Part shown: positions 17,537 through 26,848 of the stretch, in pieces
Layout: the number at the start of each line of letters is the position of its first letter
How positions within the stretch are numbered: the first letter of the stretch is position 1
Assembly (NCBI GenBank): GCA_051653605.1
Contig: JBOFWL010000022.1
Coordinates: forward strand, 4,670-68,669
Reading direction: 5' to 3'
Source of the DNA: JBOFWL01 sp051653605
Lineage (GTDB): Bacteria; Spirochaetota; Brevinematia; Brevinematales; Brevinemataceae
Length of the DNA: 64,000 nt
Notes under the pieces: generated by a model
Database searches by the model: none
What the model saw: only the letters and a program-made list of their open reading frames with translations
What the model was told of the DNA's origin: nothing
Made by a program: the position numbers and the translations under genes

Positions 17537-17608
17537 CACCTGGATCCCTGGCTCTATTCTAAGCCCCCCAAAGTATTTTTCATAATAGAGCTACTATTGG
17601 TAACGAAG

Positions 17609-19081
17609 TTAGTTAGTTATATAAACTATATTTGTAGATAGTAGAATTTCTTTATTCCTAATCTGTGGGTATATAAGATCGAAATAAAGTCTATGGCCAT
17701 CTTGAAATGCATCTGTATCTGGTCTCATAACTTGAATGAAATATTTCCCGCCAAGTTTTTCATATTCCCTACGATCTCCCCTGAATGAATGAAGAAAATC
17801 AGAGTAATTGCCCCCAATAGAAAAAATATTAGAACCATGTAAAAAATTATATTTGAAATTTGGTAAAAAGATTTCAGTGGCATCTTCTGGCGTGTTTTGA
17901 AAAATCTGCTCAATATATGTCATTGTCTTGTTTTTTAAGATAATATTATGATTTGTAACATATAAAGAATATACAATAATTCCTATATTTACTATTGTTA
18001 AGTATCTAAATATTTGTGAATAGGGGCTCAGCAGTATATATAGTAATAAAAGCATTGCTATAATCAAAGGGTAATTTAATAAAGCAATTAGTGGAATACG
18101 ATAATATGGCGGTTTTGCAATTATAAATATAGAAATTAATCCCATATAAATACACAGTAAAAATACAACTTGCCAAATATACTCAGAATGAAATACTTTT
18201 TTTCGATCTCTGATATAGAGTAAAATAAAAATGAAAGATATACTGCATAATAGAATAAAGGAAATATGACCAGTACTTTTTAAAAGAGTTTTTATATTTA
18301 TTAACAGTGTAGATGATTTATAGATTCCTTCTGTCATTCCCTTGTACAGACCAGGGGATGTTAGTGAAAATATCAAAAAAACTAGTATAATTGATGATAT
18401 AATCATAGAATTAATTTGAAATTTTGGAAATTGTTGATAACGAATTAGTCGTAATATCAAAATCCCAAATGCTATGGCCAGAATATAAATACCATGTATA
18501 TCTGATACAGATACTATTATCACAATAGGGACTAGTACTACATAAAGTATTTTTGGCAATTTTAAGGATTTATCCAAAAAAATCTCACTCCAAAAAACCA
18601 TAGCAATAACAGCGATTATTACAGTTGGAAGAGTGTATAGTATAAACATAATACGAATAAAAAAATCATGATATACTACAGATTGGAAAGGGAAGAGTAG
18701 AGATAATAGTGAAGTCACTGCAAAACAAAATATAAACGTAGCAGAAAGAGAAATATTATTGTTAGAAATAGTTTTTCTAATAGCTAATAATGGAATATAC
18801 CCAAACATCAACAAAATAGAAGCGCTACTTATCAAAGAATAAAGAAAGGGGACATCATATGAAACAAGAAATATTGCTGACATTGGGCGTCCTGCAGTTA
18901 GATACATATGAGAGAATCTTTCAAAGAATATTTTAAAAGAGAAAGAGAGAATGTATGACCATGATAGATCATCATACACAAACTTATATGTGTATGAATA
19001 ATAGAAAAATAAGCCAAATAATAAAGCAGTAATAAGTATTAGTATATTATTTTTTTTAGTGATATTAATAAAGTTTTTCAT
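17609..19081 (-). CDS. Multi-spanning membrane protein, probable GT-C type glycosyltransferase
   Basis: The 490-aa protein has about 10-11 hydrophobic helices and a long C-terminal extracytoplasmic tail. An acidic pair (VYDDLSW, about residues 35-41) lies in the first outer loop, where GT-C lipid-phosphate-sugar transferases keep their catalytic aspartates. Its ATG overlaps the stop of the polyprenyl-phosphate GT2 gene by four bases, the same pairing as in serotype-conversion (gtr) modules: the GT2 makes a polyprenyl-phosphate sugar and the membrane enzyme moves it onto a polymer outside. The sugar is not known; the operon suggests the dTDP-derived one or glucose. Confidence 0.6.
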   Translation of the reverse strand: MKNFINITKKNNILILITALLFGLFFYYSYTYKFVYDDLSWSYILSFSFKIFFERFSHMYLTAGRPMSAIFLVSYDVPFLYSLISSASILLMFGYIPLLAIRKTISNNNISLSATFIFCFAVTSLLSLLFPFQSVVYHDFFIRIMFILYTLPTVIIAVIAMVFWSEIFLDKSLKLPKILYVVLVPIVIIVSVSDIHGIYILAIAFGILILRLIRYQQFPKFQINSMIISSIILVFLIFSLTSPGLYKGMTEGIYKSSTLLINIKTLLKSTGHISFILLCSISFIFILLYIRDRKKVFHSEYIWQVVFLLCIYMGLISIFIIAKPPYYRIPLIALLNYPLIIAMLLLLYILLSPYSQIFRYLTIVNIGIIVYSLYVTNHNIILKNKTMTYIEQIFQNTPEDATEIFLPNFKYNFLHGSNIFSIGGNYSDFLHSFRGDRREYEKLGGKYFIQVMRPDTDAFQDGHRLYFDLIYPQIRNKEILLSTNIVYITN

Positions 19082-20016
19082 TTTTCTTCCATATGAGAAT
19101 TATGAGTTTTTTCAATTACATATTGAGGTGTGTTACTGAGAACCATAAAAGCCCTACCAATGTATTCTCCAACAATACCAAGCATAAAAAGATTTAGTCC
19201 ACCTGTTAAAATAATCACAGCAATCAATGATGTCCAGCCCTCTGGTACGATAGTTGGATTCATGATTTTATTTAAGGAAAGATAGATTATCATAAAAAAA
19301 CCGATCAATGAACACACAAAGCCCAATAATGTTGCTAGCCTTAATGGAACAATCGAAAATGAAGTAAATCCATTAAGCCAGAGTTGTAGCATCTTTTGAA
19401 AAGTAAAGGTGGTCTGTCCTTTAAATCGGTGTCGATCTTTCACAGGAACAGGAACAATGTTTTTGGTAGTTCTGAGTAATAATCCGTCTAAATAAGGATA
19501 TGCACCAGTATAATTAATAATTTCATCTTTGACAAATTTTTTCATAAGCACAAAATTAGTTAGTTGGAGTTCTTTAGGTTTGCCAATAAGAATTTGAGCC
19601 ATTAAATTGTTTAATATACTTCCAAAATTTTTGAAAGCACTTTGTTTTTTCTTACCATAAAATGCCATAGAAACATGTGCTTCTTTTTGAACTTCAGCAA
19701 AAAGCTTGTAAAAATCAGGCATTGGACATTGCCCATCATCATCTAAGTAACAAATATATTGACCTTGAGCTATCCGAAGGCCTGCCATTAAGGCAGCATG
19801 CTTCCCAAAATTTCTAGCAAAAGTAATACTAGAAATATTAGGAAAACGAGAACAGAGAGTATCGATAACTTCTTGGACACGATCAGGAGAGCAGTCATTT
19901 ACTAGAATAATTTCATAAGTATCATCATTATGAATGGTTTGGCGAATTTCAGTAATTACAGATTCTAAAGTTGTTTCTGATCCATAACAAGGAATTAGAA
20001 ATGAAAATTTAGTCAT
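19078..20016 (-). CDS. Polyprenyl-phosphate glycosyltransferase, GT2 (DPM1/GtrB/ArnC type)
   Basis: The 312-aa protein has a cytoplasmic GT-A domain (FLIPCYGSE, VNDCSPD, the DDDGQ metal motif, LLLRTTKNIVPV.V.HR) and two C-terminal membrane helices (about 225-290). This is the layout of enzymes that load a sugar onto undecaprenyl phosphate. I use the ATG at 20016 with an AAGGAA site; the longer frame begins inside the upstream gene. It overlaps that gene by eight bases and the downstream membrane protein by four, indicating tight co-translation. Confidence 0.88.
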   Translation of the reverse strand: MTKFSFLIPCYGSETTLESVITEIRQTIHNDDTYEIILVNDCSPDRVQEVIDTLCSRFPNISSITFARNFGKHAALMAGLRIAQGQYICYLDDDGQCPMPDFYKLFAEVQKEAHVSMAFYGKKKQSAFKNFGSILNNLMAQILIGKPKELQLTNFVLMKKFVKDEIINYTGAYPYLDGLLLRTTKNIVPVPVKDRHRFKGQTTFTFQKMLQLWLNGFTSFSIVPLRLATLLGFVCSLIGFFMIIYLSLNKIMNPTIVPEGWTSLIAVIILTGGLNLFMLGIVGEYIGRAFMVLSNTPQYVIEKTHNSHMEEK

Positions 20017-20662
20017 TTTGAGTTTCCTTAGATATATGCAGTATATACTTTTGATTGTTTTTGATGAAATATAAAGGATACATATCGTTATCAGCAATTC
20101 TCATAAGATTAAATTGTTCATCAATAGTTTTATTAATATCTAGCTCACTATCTGAAGGGCTTCGTCTAGAGTAGAAACTATCATCGCCTGTTTGCTTTTG
20201 TGGTTTTTGTATGTACGTATTGTAATTAATGATAAATTCTAATGCCATATCTATCATTTTTTTAGCAAGTAAATCTTGCCATTCTTTTATTAGTTCACTA
20301 CCATTGAGATGTATATAATCTTTGAAGTAAATATCTCCGGCATCGCATTTAACTACAGCTTCAAATAATGTTAGAGGAATTGTAGTTGCCCCCTCTAATA
20401 TCAACCAACTAGCTGGCGACCAGCCTTTACCTTTTGGTAGATCGCTTTGATGAATCACAATATTATTTTTATTTCTAGCAAGATACTTAGGCCCTACAAT
20501 TTCAAAATAACTTAGAAAAAAAGCAACATCTCCACAAGGTAAATCTTGTTTATTGTATATTATTTGTACTGTATGCCCTTGAGCTATTAAATTTTCTTGT
20601 AAAATAATATTATACTTATTAAACCAACTTTTTTTATCTGTTAATATTGTAATAATCATCAT
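20009..20662 (-). CDS. Sugar N-formyltransferase-like protein
   Basis: The 217-aa protein has the N-terminal fold of N10-formyl-tetrahydrofolate-dependent formyltransferases: NNIVIHQSDLPKGKGWSP (66-83) includes the Asn and His of the catalytic set, followed by ILEGATTIPLTLFEAVVKCDAGDIY, which supplies the aspartates. The short length and HxSDLPKGxGWSP signature match sugar formyltransferases, not methionyl-tRNA formyltransferase. It directly follows a sugar 4-aminotransferase gene, so the likely substrate is a dTDP-4-amino sugar. The product would be a 4-formamido sugar. Confidence 0.78.
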   Translation of the reverse strand: MMIITILTDKKSWFNKYNIILQENLIAQGHTVQIIYNKQDLPCGDVAFFLSYFEIVGPKYLARNKNNIVIHQSDLPKGKGWSPASWLILEGATTIPLTLFEAVVKCDAGDIYFKDYIHLNGSELIKEWQDLLAKKMIDMALEFIINYNTYIQKPQKQTGDDSFYSRRSPSDSELDINKTIDEQFNLMRIADNDMYPLYFIKNNQKYILHISKETQND

Positions 20663-20676
20663 AAAAACCTTTTAAA

Positions 20677-21801
20677 CTAAGCACTGAAAAATTTTCTAAT
20701 GTGTAGGATAACTGTCTCTAGTTGCTCTTGACTCATTCCATACCACAAAGGTAAACGAACTAATCTCTCGCTTTCTTTTGTCGTATATTTATCTTCTCCA
20801 ATAAATTCTCCATATTTGAGACCTGCTGGACTGCTGTGTAAGGGGATATAGTGAAAATGACAGTGAATATTCTGCTCTTTCATATACTTAATAAATGCCG
20901 TTCTTTCTTCAACGTTAGAGCATTTGATATAGTACATATGAGCATTGTGTTGTGCATAATCTGGAATAAATGGAATTTCAATTTTTTGTGAGTCAGCAAG
21001 ATCTTGCAAATTATCGTGATAAAAATTCCATGTATCACTACGATTTTGATTGATTTCTTTAATATTCTCTAACTGTCCAAGTAATAAAGCGCAGTTTAAA
21101 TCTGCAGCAAGAAAAGAAGACCCCTTATCTACCCAAGTATATTTATCAATTTGTCCATTAATATGTTGAGTGCGATTAGTGCCTTTTTCACGTAGAATCT
21201 CGGCTCTATCGATATATTGAGGGTCGTTTAGTAGTAGTGCTCCACCTTCTCCCATTGTATAATTTTTTGTATCATGAAAGCTGAATACTCCAAAGTCTCC
21301 AATATATCCAAGTGCTTTTCCTTTATAAAAAGCATTCACGCCCTGGGCAGCATCTTCGACAATAGCAACATTGTATTTTTTGGCAATAGCAAGTAAAGGG
21401 TCCATATCTACACTTACTCCACCATAATGAACAGGAATAATAGCCTTTGTTTGAGGAGTGATAGCTTGCTCAACCAATGAAACATCCATATTTAATGTTT
21501 TTGGGTCGATATCAACAAACTTTACTTTTGCGCCATAAAGTATAAAAGCATTGACAGTAGATACAAATGTAAAAGAGGGCGCAATAATCTCATCTCCCGC
21601 TTGAATATTTAGTAATAAGGCTGATAATTCTAGGGCATCTGTACATGATGTAGTCATTAATACTTTATTAGAAATTTGTAACATATCTTGTACAGCATGG
21701 GTGTATTTACCATCTCCATAAAGAAATCCATTATTTAGAGATTCTTCTATATGAAAAGAATATTTTTTTAATAAATTACGAGAGTCAGTAAATAGTATCA
21801 T
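20677..21801 (-). CDS. DegT/DnrJ family sugar 4-aminotransferase (WecE/RffA type)
   Basis: The 374-aa PLP enzyme closely resembles dTDP-4-amino-4,6-dideoxygalactose transaminases: PSFTFVSTVNAF, PVHYGGVSVDMD, VEDAAQGVNA, FSFHDTKNYTMGEGGAL with the PLP lysine K179, and REKGTNR with DKYTWVDKGSS. It would transfer an amino group from glutamate to C4 of a dTDP-4-keto sugar. Since a 2,3-dehydratase and a Gfo/Idh/MocA ketoreductase precede it in the same operon, its substrate may be a 2,6-dideoxy-4-keto sugar instead of the usual 6-deoxy one. Confidence 0.88.
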   Translation of the reverse strand: MILFTDSRNLLKKYSFHIEESLNNGFLYGDGKYTHAVQDMLQISNKVLMTTSCTDALELSALLLNIQAGDEIIAPSFTFVSTVNAFILYGAKVKFVDIDPKTLNMDVSLVEQAITPQTKAIIPVHYGGVSVDMDPLLAIAKKYNVAIVEDAAQGVNAFYKGKALGYIGDFGVFSFHDTKNYTMGEGGALLLNDPQYIDRAEILREKGTNRTQHINGQIDKYTWVDKGSSFLAADLNCALLLGQLENIKEINQNRSDTWNFYHDNLQDLADSQKIEIPFIPDYAQHNAHMYYIKCSNVEERTAFIKYMKEQNIHCHFHYIPLHSSPAGLKYGEFIGEDKYTTKESERLVRLPLWYGMSQEQLETVILHIRKFFSA

Positions 21802-21826
21802 GTGTACTCCTTTTATGCTTTATGTA

Positions 21827-22789
21827 TTATTGGACATTCTTTATTTGTTCAATAAGATAGCTTTGTTTATGTACTGTTTTATAGACATTCGAGCGAATAT
21901 CTTTATCGTTAATACAGTGATAAAAATAATCTATCGAACGGTAGAATTGATCATCTGCATCGACAACAATTTTTTCTTCAGTAGTTCCTTTTTTAATAAG
22001 AATAATCGGTGTGAAGTCTTCAGGAGCAGTGAAAATTCTATCTGTATAGATAATTCCCTCACTTCCCCACACTTCAATGCTACACTTGTACGCATTATCC
22101 ATACCAAATGAGACTTTTGCTATATGATTACTATTATTTTTAAGAACTGCAGTTCCGAATAAATCGACATTATACCCTTGAGGGGATGTTAGAGAAGAAT
22201 AAACAATTTCAATAGAATCTCCTAGTAGTATAGAGGCTAGTTTTATTGGGTATCCTCCACAATCAAGTAAAGCCCCACCGCCAAGAGATTTGTCATAGCG
22301 AAAATCATCTTGCATTCTCTTGGGAAAACCAAAGTCTATTCTATATTCACGAATATTTCCAATAATTTTTTTCTGTAAAAGCTCTTGCAAAATATAGAGT
22401 TGCTTGTGAAAAACAAACATATAATTCTCATACAAAGCTAAATTATTTTGTTGTGCTAGATGGATAAGGTCTTCCGTATCGGATAATTTTGTAGTAGAAG
22501 GTTTTTCTAATAAAACATGCTTACCTTTTTGTAGAGCTTTTTTTGCCCACTTATAGTGTAAGGCTGGAGGTAACGGTATGTAAACAGCATTAATAGTAGA
22601 ATCGTCTAGTAGAGCCTCATAACTGGGGTAAAATTCCCCACCAAAAGTATTTTGAAATTGTCCTACTTTCTCAGGAGAATAGCTTGCTAAACCGCAATAT
22701 TCAAAAATTTTATGCTTATTTAAAGCTGGTAAAAAACGTCGAAATGCTATTTCAGAGGCTCCTAAGATTCCAAGTTTAATGTTTGTCAT
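21827..22789 (-). CDS. Gfo/Idh/MocA-family oxidoreductase, probable dTDP-sugar 3-ketoreductase
   Basis: The 320-aa NAD(P)-dependent protein has GILGASEIAFRRFLPAL at the N-terminus, VYIPLPPALHYKWAKKAL, the EKPST catalytic lysine motif and GGALLDCGGYPI. Members such as KijD10 reduce the C3 keto group left by NDP-hexose 2,3-dehydratases. The gene overlaps the 3' end of the 2,3-dehydratase gene by 14 bases, which strongly suggests that partnership. An unrelated dehydrogenase role is possible but less likely in this context. Confidence 0.82.
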   Translation of the reverse strand: MTNIKLGILGASEIAFRRFLPALNKHKIFEYCGLASYSPEKVGQFQNTFGGEFYPSYEALLDDSTINAVYIPLPPALHYKWAKKALQKGKHVLLEKPSTTKLSDTEDLIHLAQQNNLALYENYMFVFHKQLYILQELLQKKIIGNIREYRIDFGFPKRMQDDFRYDKSLGGGALLDCGGYPIKLASILLGDSIEIVYSSLTSPQGYNVDLFGTAVLKNNSNHIAKVSFGMDNAYKCSIEVWGSEGIIYTDRIFTAPEDFTPIILIKKGTTEEKIVVDADDQFYRSIDYFYHCINDKDIRSNVYKTVHKQSYLIEQIKNVQ

Positions 22790-24173
22790 AAGTAACCTTC
22801 AATAACGATAATAAATTACGTATCTGGATATTGAGACAATTATTTACTTGAACAAGATGATTTAAAGTGTAAAAATCAAGCCACATATATTCTGAAGGCA
22901 ACTTGGGCAGTTCATCTTTATTTATTTTGATGATAACATTATGATTTTGTTCATGATAAAAACGCCCACCTTCTTCAGATAAAATAACATTATGTAAAAC
23001 CCCTTGCTGCTGCTCCCATTTATATTTAAAGAAAAGTGCAATTGAATCATGTTCAAAATTTTCTCCTGCCTCTAATTGTACACTAGGACCAATTTCAACA
23101 CCGTCAAAAGAACCTATTTCTGGACATAATTTCACCAAAAAATACCAACGATCTTCGACTTCCGTAACGAATAAACCAAATGTAGCCATGCCGTTTGCTT
23201 CAAATAAAGGCTGTGTCCACTTAGTTACTTCCCGCCCCTCTATTTCAATATTACAAAAAATTAATTTAAAATGATAAGGGCTATTACACACAAATTCATT
23301 ATCTTTCATAGTCCAATTTTTTAAACTATGTAAAGATACTAAATTGGTTTTTATATTAGAAAACATCTTGTAATTATTGATCTTTCGATACAAAAGAGGA
23401 AGAAAATTGTTTGTATTTTTAATAAAAATAGAGTTGAATAAGGATTTCTCTGGGAATAATGAAGCTACATGATCTAATTCTTTTTGAGGAATATTTTCAA
23501 TAGAAAAAGGAATACAAGAAATTACTGTTCTTGTATCCATGTTGACAAGATTTTCTACAGCCATTAGCTCTTTTAATTGACCTAAAGTGAACCATTTAAA
23601 ATTATGTAGTAATTCAATATCCTCTTGGATTTTTATAATAATATTTCTATTTCTTTTTTTATAGAAACGAGATGATTGTTCAGATTGGATCTGATCCACA
23701 ATAATTTCAAATTGCTCAGCATTGAGAAAGTAGTCTAAATAAGCAGGTTTATTTCCTCCATGTGTCTGTGTAAAATTACTTTTTGTAGCTTGTATAGTAG
23801 GGGATAATTGGATTTTATTGATATTTCCAGGTTCAATTTTTGCTTGCATTAAAAAATGTAAAACACCGTTGATTTCTTTACAAATAATCCCTAAATAGCC
23901 AATTTCATCTTGAATAATAATTGGTTGTTCGACGGTGTTTTTTTCATCTTTAGATATACAGCCTTGAATAGAAAAGAAAGAATTATTCTTATTTTTTAAT
24001 ATTCCACTTATCTTGTCTATAAACCAAAATCCATCTTCTTCAAGCTGAGTTTTTTCAATTTTTACGTGCGTATTTTGATTAAGTTCAGTGACCCATGTTA
24101 GTAATTCTTGAGTTGTGTGAACGCATTTAGTGGTTTCTATCCATGAGAGGGCAATTTTTGTAATAGTATGCAT
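22776..24173 (-). CDS. NDP-hexose 2,3-dehydratase family protein (EvaA/TylX3 type)
   Basis: The 465-aa protein is built of two related halves, as in EvaA: FWFIDKISGI...QPIIIQ.EIGYLGI...LMQAKIEPGN..KIQLSPTIQATKSNFTQTHGG (about 45-150) and a second copy around residues 295-400 with TKWTQPLFEANGMATFG and LVKLCPEIGSFDGVEIGPSVQLEAGE. The family removes water from C2/C3 of dTDP-4-keto-6-deoxyglucose to start 2-deoxy sugars. The first half keeps the LSPT.QATxSN.TxxHGG signature. Located between rmlB and the ketoreductase gene. Confidence 0.85.
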   Translation of the reverse strand: MHTITKIALSWIETTKCVHTTQELLTWVTELNQNTHVKIEKTQLEEDGFWFIDKISGILKNKNNSFFSIQGCISKDEKNTVEQPIIIQDEIGYLGIICKEINGVLHFLMQAKIEPGNINKIQLSPTIQATKSNFTQTHGGNKPAYLDYFLNAEQFEIIVDQIQSEQSSRFYKKRNRNIIIKIQEDIELLHNFKWFTLGQLKELMAVENLVNMDTRTVISCIPFSIENIPQKELDHVASLFPEKSLFNSIFIKNTNNFLPLLYRKINNYKMFSNIKTNLVSLHSLKNWTMKDNEFVCNSPYHFKLIFCNIEIEGREVTKWTQPLFEANGMATFGLFVTEVEDRWYFLVKLCPEIGSFDGVEIGPSVQLEAGENFEHDSIALFFKYKWEQQQGVLHNVILSEEGGRFYHEQNHNVIIKINKDELPKLPSEYMWLDFYTLNHLVQVNNCLNIQIRNLLSLLKVTYDKH

Positions 24174-24190
24174 GGTTATTCCTGTTTGAA

Positions 24191-25369
24191 TTAATTATAG
24201 TATTTATTGTAAAATTCTATGTAATCCCCAGATACAACATTTTGTACCCAGTCTTGATTTTCTAAATACCAGTGTATTGTCTTGGTAAGACCTTCTTCAA
24301 AAGTTGTTTCAGGATACCATCCTAATTCGGTTACAATCTTAGTAGGGTCTATGGCATAGCGAGCATCGTGCCCCAAACGATCTTGCACATATGTAATAAA
24401 ACTTTCATCAAAGGGGCGATTATGTTTAATAAAAGTTTTATACTGAGGATTGTTTGTAATGAGATCTTGCATTATTTGAATGATCATACGTACAATATTT
24501 ATGTTTTGAGCCTCATTAAAACCACCAATGTTATATACTTCACCTAATCGTCCTTTATCTACAACCATCGCAATACCTTTACAATGATCTTCGACATATA
24601 GCCAATCACGAACGTTTAATCCTTGCCCATAAACAGGGATATCCTTACCTTCTATCAAGTTTTTAATAATTAGAGGGATTAATTTTTCAGGAAAATGATA
24701 GGGGCCATAATTATTCGAACAACGAGTGATATTATAAGGGAATTTATACGTATCCCCATAAGATTTAACAATCATATCAGCCGAAGCTTTCGAAGCAGAG
24801 TAAGGAGAATGCGGGGAGAGAGGAGTGTTCTCAGTGAAAAAATCACTTCCATAAGTAGTAATTCCAGAACGATTTTTTACAAGCGCTTTTAAATTATCCG
24901 GAAAATGGAGTTTTTTAGGGCCTTCAAAATCACATGAAAGGGTTCCATATACTTCATCTGTGGATACTTGAATAAATTTAACGCCTTCTTTATAGATAGG
25001 GTAGCCAGCCTTATCTGTCCCTATTTGCCAAAATTCCTTAGCACATTCTAAAAGATTTTGCGTGCCTAGTATATTAGTTTCTAGAAAAATCTGTGGATTA
25101 TCAATCGATCGATCTACGTGAGATTCGGCTGCAAAATGGATAATAATATTAATATTATTATCCATTAGTATCTTAGATACTAATGGATAACTATTTATCG
25201 AACCTTTAATAAAATTAATTTGAGGTAAAATGTCTTCAATAGTTGTGAGATTGCCTGCATATGTAAGGGCATCTAGAACAGTTATATTGATATGAGGGGA
25301 TAATTTTCGAAGATATTTTATAAAATTTGCTCCGATAAATCCAGCCCCACCAGTGACTAAATAGTTCAT
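24191..25369 (-). CDS. rmlB: dTDP-glucose 4,6-dehydratase
   Basis: The 392-aa extended short-chain dehydrogenase has the NAD loop TGGAGFIGANF, HFAAESHVDRSI, STDEVYG and the catalytic YSASKA, then the substrate-side ITRCSNNYGPYHFPEKLIP. It makes dTDP-4-keto-6-deoxyglucose. It is about 40 residues longer than most RmlB proteins; the extra length lies before the YSASK motif (around FEGPKKLHFPDNLKALVKNRSGITTYGSDFF) and near the C-terminus. It overlaps rmlA by one base. Confidence 0.95.
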   Translation of the reverse strand: MNYLVTGGAGFIGANFIKYLRKLSPHINITVLDALTYAGNLTTIEDILPQINFIKGSINSYPLVSKILMDNNINIIIHFAAESHVDRSIDNPQIFLETNILGTQNLLECAKEFWQIGTDKAGYPIYKEGVKFIQVSTDEVYGTLSCDFEGPKKLHFPDNLKALVKNRSGITTYGSDFFTENTPLSPHSPYSASKASADMIVKSYGDTYKFPYNITRCSNNYGPYHFPEKLIPLIIKNLIEGKDIPVYGQGLNVRDWLYVEDHCKGIAMVVDKGRLGEVYNIGGFNEAQNINIVRMIIQIMQDLITNNPQYKTFIKHNRPFDESFITYVQDRLGHDARYAIDPTKIVTELGWYPETTFEEGLTKTIHWYLENQDWVQNVVSGDYIEFYNKYYN

Positions 25370-26235
25370 TATAATTCCTTACACAGCTCTAAAATATACC
25401 GCCCATAATCTGTCGTATAAGAACGTCCAATTTTTTCTAGTTGTTCAATCGTGATCCATTTATTGCGAGCTGCAATTTCTTCGATACATGCAATATAATG
25501 ATTCTGGCGAGATTGTATAGTTTTGACAAAAGATGAAGCTTCTAATAAACATTCAGGCGATCCCGTATCAAGCCAGGCAAAACCACGCCCTAGTATTGAT
25601 ACTTTGAGTTGATTGTCATCAAGGTATGATTGATTTAAGGTGGTAATTTCAAGCTCGCCTCGTGCAGAAGGACGAACAGACTTTGCTCTTTCTACCACCG
25701 TATTATCATAAAAATAAAGTCCAGGTATAGCATAATAGCTTTTTGGAGTAATAGGTTTTTCTTCTAATGATAAAACATTATATTCCGCATCAAACTCTAC
25801 CACACCATATTCACTAGGATTTATGACTGAGTAACCAAAAATTTCTGCTCCATGCTGTATTTGAGATACTTTTTGGAGAATACTAGAAAAACCTTGTCCA
25901 AAGAAAATATTGTCTCCTAAGATAAGTGAGCAAGGATTATGATTAATGAACTCCTCTCCCAAGGTAAAAGCTTCCACAAGCCCTTTAGGTTGTTCTTGTA
26001 TTTTATATTGAATAGACATACCTAATTGAGAGCCATCACCTAGTAATTGTTGAAACGAAGGAAGATGTAACGGAGTAGAAATCAGTAAAACCTCGCGAAT
26101 TTGAGCTAACATAAGTGTAGATAAGGGATAGTAAATCATTGGTTTATCATAAATGGGAAGAAGCTGTTTGGATACAACACTAGTAGCTGGAAATAGTCGG
26201 CTAGCTGTCCCTCCAGCAAGGATAATACCTTTCAT
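25369..26235 (-). CDS. rmlA: Glucose-1-phosphate thymidylyltransferase
   Basis: The 288-aa nucleotidyltransferase starts at the ATG at 26235 (AGGAGA site), giving the family N-terminus MKGIILAGG.ASRLFPAT; the longer frame is not supported. LLPIYDKPMIYYPLSTLM, LGDNIFFG, EKP and LDTG.PE.LLEAS are the usual landmarks. It makes dTDP-glucose and is the first gene of the minus-strand dTDP-sugar operon running to 17609. Confidence 0.95.
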   Translation of the reverse strand: MKGIILAGGTASRLFPATSVVSKQLLPIYDKPMIYYPLSTLMLAQIREVLLISTPLHLPSFQQLLGDGSQLGMSIQYKIQEQPKGLVEAFTLGEEFINHNPCSLILGDNIFFGQGFSSILQKVSQIQHGAEIFGYSVINPSEYGVVEFDAEYNVLSLEEKPITPKSYYAIPGLYFYDNTVVERAKSVRPSARGELEITTLNQSYLDDNQLKVSILGRGFAWLDTGSPECLLEASSFVKTIQSRQNHYIACIEEIAARNKWITIEQLEKIGRSYTTDYGRYILELCKEL

Positions 26236-26778
26236 TGAGAATTCTCCTATACGTACTAAATTATAGATATTCATACGGAATTTAAAGACCTTATGTATAT
26301 TAAGATCTTTCTAAGCTGAATACCCTTCAAAAAAGAATAGATACGATATGTGTGAATCAAAAATAATTAAATATCTTCTTTAATGGTCAGTTTCATAAAT
26401 TAAATAACTTTCATCGTAAAGTTACTAAGCAAGATAATACTATCTTTTGTATAGAGTATTATAAATAATAGTTTTTGTCAAGAAGAATATCTTATTACTG
26501 ATGTGGAAAACTTGTTTAAAACTTAGTAGAGATTTTATAAATTCCAACAGATGTGAAGTGTAATAAACCCTCAGTCCTTTAAAATAATTTAAATCTCTTT
26601 AATGATTTGCTCAGAGGAATAGTTCTCAAAAACTAAAAAACAGTATTTTCTAGAATTCAAGAAACCTAGCTACCTTACCCTCTGATGAGCCTAGACAGAG
26701 TGTGGTGTACTCCCCCACCTCCATGTTGGCGTAAAGGCTCATGCAGACAGCTTTAAGCTTATAATAACCAGAATATTT
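26236..26778. other. Gene-free divergent intergenic region
   Basis: No coding frame. It separates the dTDP-sugar operon from the GDP-fucose operon and is mostly AT-rich. A GC-richer patch at 26672-26755 holds complementary TGAGCC and GGCTCA segments about 60 bases apart, a weak hairpin possibility. Confidence 0.5.
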
Positions 26779-26807
26779 TTGACATTATTCTTTTTATATG
26801 TTATTAT
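26779..26807 (+). promoter_or_regulatory. Consensus sigma-70 promoter of the GDP-fucose operon
   Basis: TTGACA (26779-26784), 17-base spacer, TATTAT (26802-26807), about 40 bases before the start codon at 26849. Confidence 0.8.
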
Positions 26808-26848
26808 TACACACGTATAGGCTTTTTATATTGATAAAGGGGAAACAA

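Noticed and set aside
26680..26760. CTGATGAG sequence resembling a hammerhead ribozyme core before the GDP-fucose operon
   Set aside because: The required CGAAA segment and properly placed stems are missing.
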